Under the pieces are notes generated by a model. The model was given only the letters and a program-made list of their open reading frames with translations, had not been told where the DNA came from and searched no databases. This document shows, in pieces, positions 57,255-64,000 of a stretch of 64,000 nt of DNA (its first letter is position 1; each line of letters begins with the position of its first letter). This DNA is from Ampullaceana balthica (taxonomy: Eukaryota; Mollusca; Gastropoda; Lymnaeidae), in NCBI GenBank assembly GCA_944989445.1, contig CALYLW010000139.1, positions 1,138,414 to 1,202,413 of the forward strand. Direction: 5' to 3'. The position numbers were made by a program, and so were the translations under genes.

Positions 57255-57457
57255 GAAATGTTCCCTATAAGTTGCACGGTTGCCCAGATATCTAACCGAC
57301 CCCGCGCAGCAGTTTGGAATTTACGCGTAGAAAATTTTGATAGGGATAATAAGACATCTGTTTTTGTGTACACAAAAATTGGATGTTGATGCTGTGGAAC
57401 TTAGCACATGAGTTTGTTATTTCACACACTGATAAATGAACCGTAGAGAGAAAATTG
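57255..57457. mobile_element. hAT-like MITE family E, longest copy
   Basis: It starts aaatgttccctataagttgc and ends ccgtagagagaaaattg. The flanks cctgggag and tctgggaa agree at six of eight bases. The interior has cgcgcagcagtttggaattt and gcacatgagtttgttatttc, matching the split copy at 12.69-13.37 kb and the 4.6-kb copy. Confidence 0.7.
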
Positions 57458-59511
57458 TCTGGGAATGGCAAAAAAAAGGCTTAGGGCTATACAGGCTTTT
57501 AACATGCTCAATTTTGAGGGGCGGGTGATTTACCATGGTGGGGTGTGTACCCCCCCCCATTACACATCTTTTTCTCCATACCATGAGTGTTTCGTTAGTA
57601 ACACAAAAACAAAACAAAAAAACACGCACAAAAAAATGTTTATTATAGCTATCAAAAGAAGCGTTCTCAAATTACTTTTAGACTTATCGAAATATAGGCT
57701 ATACCTTAAAATCTAAACTAGATGGTTAAAAATAAAAACAGTACCTTATGTTTAGATCAATTTTGTCCTTAAGATAAATTTATGCCCCACAGAAGAGCAC
57801 TGAGCCGGGAAAACCTCTAAAGTCTAGAGTAACTCAAGTTCAGAAAATCAAATCGATGTTTCCGAAAGAAAAAAAAACTCGTAAGGAAAGTCTGGCGGTG
57901 ACAGATTATTGATTAGGATTTTAGATCAGGATTGAATCATTTATTGATTTTAACCACCATTTGCTGCTGAAAAGAAACTTATGCAATATCGAAACTCGAG
58001 CACGGATTTCCCTGGCTATAGTGAGGCCAATAAGGAGCTTAATAGTTCTTGGGGAAAAAACTCGTTGGCCGTGCAAATTACTTCATCTTGTGCTACATAA
58101 TTTACGTCACTGCATTATTTATTAGCTGCTAATCAGCTTCAGCCACTGTTCACGTAACATTTACCACAAAAAAAAATCATCTTTTTTATTTTTGTTTCAT
58201 CTCACATGATATATCGCAAAATTATGTATGCATTCTTTACGTGTATTTAATTTCTAAGTAGAAAAAATAAAATCAGCTATAAAATATAGTTCACACTCCT
58301 TACAACAAGTATCACACAGAAACAAAATCTCAAAAACTTTGGAAGACCAGATCTATTGACATATTTTAGAATTAATCCGAATTATATGACAGCAAATCAA
58401 AACTCACGACATTCTGACATAGGAGCAGGGCATCATAAGAAAAGACTTTTCGCGCAGTTCACATCATCGCTATAAAGCGAATCGTAAACAGACTCATAAA
58501 TTGATCATATCTCTGTAATAAGTATCTCGGTGAAAAAGTAGATGGTGAATTGGTAAACATTGTATAAGACATAATAAGAGGTATCGATAGGTATCAGCAC
58601 AGTGTCTCGGTAAAGATGTAACGAGAACATAAAACTAAAATGGGTCGGACCTATGTCAGAGTGTGCATGATGTTTGGGCTCCATATATACTTAAGTAAAC
58701 ATAAGATAAACTGAGAAAAAAATTTAAAAAGAGCTTCCAGATTCGATACTGGAGTATATTCACATTAGCAACAATAAAAACTCTAATAAAATGCAAGACT
58801 AGACATAAGCCATGGTTATGCGTAGGATGCAATTATCTTTTTTTTTAATATAGAGAGCGTCTGTAATAAACAATATAATAGCCCAAGTCACTGGATGATT
58901 GGATGGATCCGTAACGCTATTAAACAATATAATTTGCAATGTCACGTCTGTCCGTGACGCTATGCGAGGTAACTCCCGATAAAAAAAATGAAAATATAGG
59001 AGTAAATATGTTGCGTTCGAGATTACCAAAATGTGTTTCTAGCCATAAAATATTGTGAGGTGACGTCATTATTTGAGCTTTTATTAATTTGTGAAGGGAG
59101 CGAAGTAAAACGAGCCATTTTTTATTTTATAAATATTATTATTTTTTGTATTAAATGTCCGTTTTTTTGTAAGTGTCCATGTCAATATTAAGTACTTAAT
59201 TATAAATTTAATTTTCTATATTAATATATAACATTCGTTTTTCTGTTTATGAAATTTACAATTGGTTGTCGTTTGGTTGTCAAGTTTCGATGCGCTTTGA
59301 ACTACAAAGCCATTATTTATTACTGCAAATGAAATTTTCAAACTTATGCTTCAGTTGAGCGTTTGTTTTTCTTTTATACACTTTGAGATTGCATATTTGT
59401 ATGTTTAAAAAAATAACATATCTAAAAATTGGACTCCTCCCCACAATAGTGCTTTTTATTGTTATTTACATGTAATATTTTAATGCGTCTTAGACTAATT
59501 TTGAAAAAAAA
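57458..59511. other. Non-coding stretch, no gene recognised
   Basis: AT-rich sequence. 58858-58905 shares atagcccaagtcactgga with family G (63.75 kb) but lacks the rest. Frames of 70-83 codons around 57417-57716 and 58799-59029 show no features. Confidence 0.5.
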
Positions 59512-60080
59512 TATTTGCTTTTAATATAGAACTGGAAGGGGTGCTGACCTGACAATAATGAAAACGTTTATTAGAATTCCTAAAACGTGCATATTAAATT
59601 TTATATACGATTACCTGAAGATAATGTAATATTTTGTTTTATCCAGTGATTAACTTTCCTTCAAAGGTTTCAGTTTCATGCAAAATAAATAGTTCATTGT
59701 TATACATATTTATAAATAGTTACAATTTTTTATTTACATGTTTTTGATAATGTAAAGGTAATAAAGTATGGACCAATGGACTCATAAACTGACAAGTCAT
59801 AATAGATCTTGAAAATGTGCTGACTTGACAATAATAAAAAAACGTTTATGTGAATTACTAATACGTTTATATTAAATTGTAAATATGATTAACAGTTGAT
59901 AATTTAATATTTTCTGTTATCCTGTGACAAACTTTGCTTACTACGTTTCATGCAAAATGAATAGTTCTTTGTTATTAACATGTGTAAAAATTACATTTTA
60001 TTTTGTACATGTTTTGGTAATGTTGTTGTAATAAATAATGAATGTACAAATGGGCGAATAAACTGTCAAGTCATAATCAT
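59512..60080 (+). repeat. Old tandem duplication, about 277-bp unit, two copies
   Basis: The block 59536-59812 (gtgctgacctgacaataatg, aaaacgttta, gtttcatgcaaaataaatag, cataaactgacaagtcataa) recurs in order at 59813-60080 (gtgctgacttgacaataata, aaacgttta, gtttcatgcaaaatgaatag, aataaactgtcaagtcataa) with many substitutions. Non-coding. Confidence 0.88.
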
Positions 60081-60847
60081 CAATGAAGCTTAAACTGCTT
60101 CAAATCACAGATGTACTTGATGTGGATCACATTACAGTCACATAATTTATTTTTAAGGCACTGTGCTGTATTATTGGTGCACTCATAATTGGTGCGCACT
60201 ATTCAATGCCGCAAGTTAACGTCCGGCTGACTCCTCAGTAATATTTGTTAATACTTTGAACTTCAAACTTCTTTGCTCTAGTATCACCTTATGCTGTGTG
60301 TAATTCACTATGCATTTACTATTATCCTGATTATATCATTATTATTCATGCAAACTTATATGACTCGAAGCCTAAGCTTGGAGGTTTTCTCATAGCACAT
60401 ATATTCGTATATATAATCAAAATATATACTCTGCTATGTCCGTTCGTAACGCTAGATTTTAGAAAGTGCACTGCTAAATAAATAGCGCTGAAAGAAATAC
60501 TGAAAAAAAAACAACAAACAAACTAGAAAAAACGCTATTTTCAAACGACCGCATAAAATTGTTCAATATGGAAAAGAGATTTAATTTTTCTCTCTTGGTC
60601 TCTACATTTTCTGATTATTTACTATGCGGCTTTCAGGCAAAAGGTACAATTGCAAAAACTGAAATATATCCATTTTGAAAACTTCCGTCATTTTTGACGG
60701 GTAATGTATTTTAATAGTGTGCATGGTGGGCAAAATAATGATAAACTATAAATTATAAATTATTTTTGAAATAATACAACAGTCCATAGCAGTTAAAAAA
60801 GCGCGTCATGTTATTCGCCGTAAAAAAGGGTATTATATGATGTCATT

Positions 60848-61354
60848 ATCTTATCTTATCTGTTTCAGACGCTCCTTCTATACAGAAGATTATTGCGTCC
60901 TACGCTTATCTATGGTTTGTGTTTAGTCCTGCATTCTTATTAGAGTTTTAAATGTTGATAAAGTGTTGGCTTTCCTGGTTTCTTCAGGCAACCCATTCCA
61001 CGCCCGAATTCCGGACGGGAAGAACGAAAATTTGTATGAGTTTGTTCTTGCATACGGAATAAGAACGGTGTTTTTATCCTTATGTCTATCTGAGGGTTGT
61101 ATTAAGTTATCTTTGTGTTGTATTTCTAAATTAGAGTTAATTGCTTTATGTATGATTACTACTTTGCTCTTGGTTCTTCTATCCTCTAGTGTTTCAAGGT
61201 TTAATGATTTAACTAATGATGTTATTCTTGTCAGTTTTGAATATTTTCCAGTAATGAATCTGGCAGCTCTTTTTTGGATTTGTTCTAGTTTATCAATGTT
61301 TTCTTTGGTGGATGGGTCCCATACAGAAGATGCATATTCTAGTACAGGTCTCAC
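60848..61354 (-). mobile_element. 5'-truncated LINE (CR1/L2-like tail) nested in a Helitron
   Basis: On the minus strand the insertion starts at the beginning of the conserved RT end (ggtgagacctgtactagaat), runs through the stop at 60923 and a 75-base 3' UTR, and ends in an agataagataagataa tail. The host Helitron sequence catt.gtttt is interrupted with catt on both sides, a short target-site duplication. The 3' microsatellite-like tail is typical of CR1/L2-group LINEs. Another copy lies at 16.39 kb. Confidence 0.85.
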
Positions 61355-61357
61355 CAT
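60923..61357 (-). pseudogene. LINE reverse transcriptase C-terminal fragment, open frame
   Basis: The 144-codon frame reads VRPVLEYASSVWDPSTKENI, DKLEQIQKRAARFI and FFPSGIRAWNGLPEE, the classic C-terminal signature of animal non-LTR retrotransposon RTs (VRP.LEY.s.vW.P, L..iQ.raaR.., R...WN.LP). No stop or frameshift disrupts it. The first ATG is only the point of 5' truncation, so it is a fragment and not a gene. Catalytic RT motifs and the endonuclease lie upstream of the truncation and are absent. Confidence 0.88.
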
Positions 61358-61539
61358 TGTTTTAGCTTATATTTTAATTTTGGAAAAGGGAACGATGTAA
61401 AAAGAGGATTTGAGTATTTATAATTATAAAATACTTTGTTTACATTTCAGGAAGTTTAATATTTCGTATTTATCAAACAAGGATAAGTTACTTGGGCTTT
61501 TGAAAAAATTGGGCGCCTTAGGCGCCCTACAACCCCTAG

Positions 61540-61847
61540 TTTATAAGATAAGATGGGGCAACGTAATTTTGACAGCGTTAGACATTTTTTTAAGATTCTC
61601 TTTTTAAAATAATAATAATAACCAAAAAAAAACAACCGGGCAACATCACAAATCAACTTTCTTCCATTTTGACCATGAAAGTCAGTTCTCCATCATGGCC
61701 CCCCTGACTAAACCTTTCAGTGTTGATGAATGAATAACGTTTTTTTTTAAAGATATGTTGTAATATCAATTAGATTCAATTCTCAACAGTCGGTGGCGAT
61801 CGGTTAACTTTATAATGACTGTAAATGATCTACAACAATGACATTAG
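61540..61847. other. Non-coding stretch, nothing recognised
   Basis: Short AT-rich spacer; no features supported. Confidence 0.5.
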
Positions 61848-62277
61848 ACAGCCATTCATACAACAATGACATATGACAGCCATTCATACAACAATGACAT
61901 ATGACAGCCATTCATACAAAAATGACATATGACAGCCATTCATACAACAATGAAATATGACAGCCATTCATACAACAATGACATATGACAGCCATTCATA
62001 CAACAATGACATATGACAGCCATTCATACAACAATGACATATGACAGCTATTCATACAACAATGACATTTGACAGCCATTCATACAACAATGACATATGA
62101 CAGCCATTCATACAACAATGACATTTGACAGCCATTCATACAACAATGACATATGACAGCCATTCATACAACAATGACATTTGACAGCCATTCATACAAC
62201 AATGACATATGACAGCCATTCATACAACAATGACATTTGACAGCCATTCATACAACAATGACATATGACAGCCATTC
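61848..62277 (+). repeat. Minisatellite, 28-bp unit, about 15 copies
   Basis: The unit is tgacagccattcatacaaca, atgacata. In the right half units with atgacattt and atgacatat alternate regularly, giving a 56-bp higher-order unit repeated about four times. Confidence 0.96.
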
Positions 62278-62794
62278 CCCGGGTTTTAAAATATTCATAA
62301 AGTTGCACAGAAACTGTAGATAACATTGTCAGTTACAGGGGCTTGAATATTCGACACTTACATCATGAATATCAGACACTAAGAACAAAAACTCAACAAG
62401 AACTTGTGAAGCAAGGAGAGAAAAAAACGCAATCTCTTCAAGGTCAACATTTTGTCACACTGACTTCCATATTTTCAGAAATACGCAGATTTTTATAGAT
62501 AGGATATATTATCTTAATTTCTTTTTTCTGCAAAAGTTATCGGTAACCTTCAAAACAAGGACGGGATCAAATAAAAACACGAGAGACGTAATGAAAAGAG
62601 TGCAAACATCGCATAAATGCCAGAGGCGAGCTGAGACATCTCCCATTATTAGCTGCCGACGATATAAATGACCTTGCCTAATGGCATGGCCAGAAATATG
62701 CGCGCCTTGTATTATCAGTTGAGCGCACCGAAATTAATGTTTTTATTATTGATCGAGAAAACACCAGTGCGCTTTGTTTAAATGAAGTCGGAGC
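62278..62794. other. Non-coding stretch, nothing recognised
   Basis: No repeat, frame or RNA recognised between the two arrays. Confidence 0.5.
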
Positions 62795-63022
62795 ATAATG
62801 GATCGCTAGAGTATATAATATGTGATCGCTAGGACGGTAATAATATGTGATCGCTAGGACGGTAATAATATGGGATCGCTAGGACGGTAATAATAGATCG
62901 CAGACGTAAATATGTGATCGCTGGACGGTATATATATGTGATCGCTAGGACGTATATAAATGGATCGCTAGGACGGTATAATATGGATCCTGGACGTATA
63001 TAATATGATCGCTAGACGGTTG
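62795..63022 (+). repeat. Minisatellite, 25-bp unit, about 9 copies, indel-rich
   Basis: The unit is gatcgctaggacggtaataa, tatgt. The first copies after 62820 are regular, but from about 62893 nearly every copy lacks one or two bases at different places (atcgcagacgta, gatcgctggacgg, ggatcctggacg). The indel density is unlike any other array in the window. Confidence 0.88.
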
Positions 63023-63655
63023 AGACTGAATACACAAAAATCGGGTTTCTTACTGTCTAATCGAGGCTATAATATCTCCATTTCTCGTCCATTCCCAAAT
63101 ATGTTCTAGTATTGTTTGTCGTACTTTATTCATATTGATTTTTAGGACTAAGATCACAGCAATGGACATGTCTTTTGAGATATTGAATCATCCAAATGTT
63201 AAAATGTTTTTATCCTCACTGAACGTCAGCCTATATACTTGTATTGGAGTAGTGATTATCAATATGCCCTGGGCCAAAATCCTCAGAAAAATGGGCGTCG
63301 CATAAGACTTTGAAGCTCAAAGATAGAAGATATTCTTTCTAACCGAATACCTTTTAAAAGTAAGCTACACAAAAATAACATGATCGCAAGTGACGACCCC
63401 CAAAATTGCTTCCATGATTTGTTAGAATCTGAATATGGCTAAACTTCCGACAACACTGAGGCATGTAATACTGTATGGGGAATGAAAATGGATGTCAAAA
63501 ATCGTATACAGTCACAGACTTAACGTATGAACATGAAGGGAGGTAATGACATGAAATGTGTTTAACACATTTAATTATTAGTACCTACCCCTGAGTTCGT
63601 CCTTCACATAAAAAAATAAATACAGATATACATATCCTAACCGACAGAGCTGTTC
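63023..63655. other. Non-coding stretch, nothing recognised
   Basis: Unique-looking sequence without a supported feature. Confidence 0.5.
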
Positions 63656-63656
63656 A

Positions 63657-63690
<34 letters not shown>

Positions 63691-63775
63691 TGCTAATTTT
63701 TATAGCGCTGCTTCCCTGCAAGGAGCCGGGCTCACAGCACTTTACATGGAGATAATATCATAGCCCAAGTCACTG
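63656..63775 (+). repeat. Interspersed repeat family G, copy 2, with ATA microsatellite
   Basis: A run of nine ataata-type triplets followed by aattgctaatttttatagcg, ctgcttccctgcaaggagcc, gggctcacagcactttacat, ggagataatatcatagccca. Its reverse complement is at 32904-32978. The end atagcccaagtcactgga also occurs alone near 58879. Confidence 0.7.
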
Positions 63776-63950
63776 GAAGGACGTCATTTCTCCTAGATGC
63801 ATAGCCGTACAAAATGATATAAAATTAAGTTTAAAAGAATATTGAGGACTTACCAAAGGCATACGTCAATATTTGAAGACTTATTTAATATAATTTTTTA
63901 TTAACAACATTACATTTTACATGAACTTGAATAATTTCGTTTGGGATTTA

Positions 63951-64000
63951 GGGGCCGTCCATCAAGTACGTCACGCTGTTTTTGACCATTTTAAACCGCC
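63951..64000 (+). mobile_element. TTA-family MITE, left end, continues beyond the window
   Basis: tta (63948-63950) precedes GGGGCCGTCCATCAAGTACG and cacgctgtttttgaccattt. It matches the outer end of the copies at 25.24 and 34.15 kb; the remainder lies past position 64000. Confidence 0.8.

Larger units (their letters stand above)
60482..61539 (+). mobile_element. Helitron family C copy interrupted by a LINE
   Basis: The left part (60482-60847) shares ttcaatatgg, agagatttaatttttctc and cattttctgatta with 46.3 kb and gccgtaaaaa..tattatatga with 55.25 kb. The right part (61355-61539) shares gatattttaattttg, taaaaagaggattt and aaatactttgtttacatttc with 55.27-55.43 kb. It ends in the hairpin GGGCGCCttaGGCGCCC (61511-61527), then CTAG (61536-61539) and T. 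Between the parts lies a LINE (60848-61354). The 5' TC end was not found. Confidence 0.75.

Noticed and set aside
60963..61400. 145-codon plus-strand frame
   Set aside because: It is the antisense shadow of the LINE reverse transcriptase fragment, which has clear family motifs on the minus strand.

Overview
This window looks like repeat-dense nuclear DNA from an animal, most plausibly a mollusc and perhaps a gastropod. The reasons are a LINE/SINE/hAT/Helitron mixture typical of metazoans, AT-rich single-copy spacers full of stop codons, no operons or ribosome-binding sites, and an extreme density of minisatellites. The species-level guess is inference only; no database search was possible. 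I see no convincing host protein-coding gene anywhere in the 64 kb. The coding traces that can be recognised all belong to mobile elements: an in-frame-stop-broken hAT transposase (BED finger plus hAT segment, 29.4-30.0 kb), three or four C-terminal LINE reverse-transcriptase remnants (6.9-7.6, 16.4-16.6, 56.6-57.0 and 60.9-61.4 kb) and nothing else. Short exons of a large intron-rich gene cannot be excluded.

Tandem repeats: about 25 distinct minisatellite arrays (units 10 to about 92 bp) cover roughly a fifth of the window. The largest are a 76-bp array (1.7-3.0 kb), a 10-bp array (8.0-9.3 kb), sister 23-bp and 22-bp arrays (10.7-12.7 kb), two related 22-bp arrays (19.0-20.0 kb), a 42-bp array (38.5-39.2 kb) and a train of five different arrays almost end to end (41.9-45.5 kb). 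The long open reading frames in the window are nearly all by-products of these stop-free units and are not genes.

Interspersed elements: at least five hAT-like non-autonomous families with terminal inverted repeats and 8-bp target-site duplications (4.6, 9.4, 18.2, 38.0, 50.4 and 53.0 kb); a 1.6-kb hAT with decayed transposase sitting inside a minisatellite (28.5-30.2 kb); a TTA/TAA-duplicating MITE family (25.2, 34.2, 54.3 and 63.95 kb, plus a fragment at 35.0 kb); Helitron-type elements with 5' TC, a 3' hairpin, a CTAG end and an A|T insertion site (47.9-48.8 and 55.1-55.6 kb, plus relatives); and tRNA-derived SINEs of two groups.

How the pieces interact is the most interesting part. A LINE is nested inside a Helitron with the Helitron sequence resuming exactly. 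One SINE carries the same 3' tail as that LINE, which suggests LINE-driven mobilisation. Two adjacent minisatellites (68-bp and 35-bp units, 7.1-8.0 kb) are built from the coding end of a LINE, including its terminal zinc-finger motif. The hAT element and one Helitron each contain a long internal inverted repeat of about 200 bp per arm.
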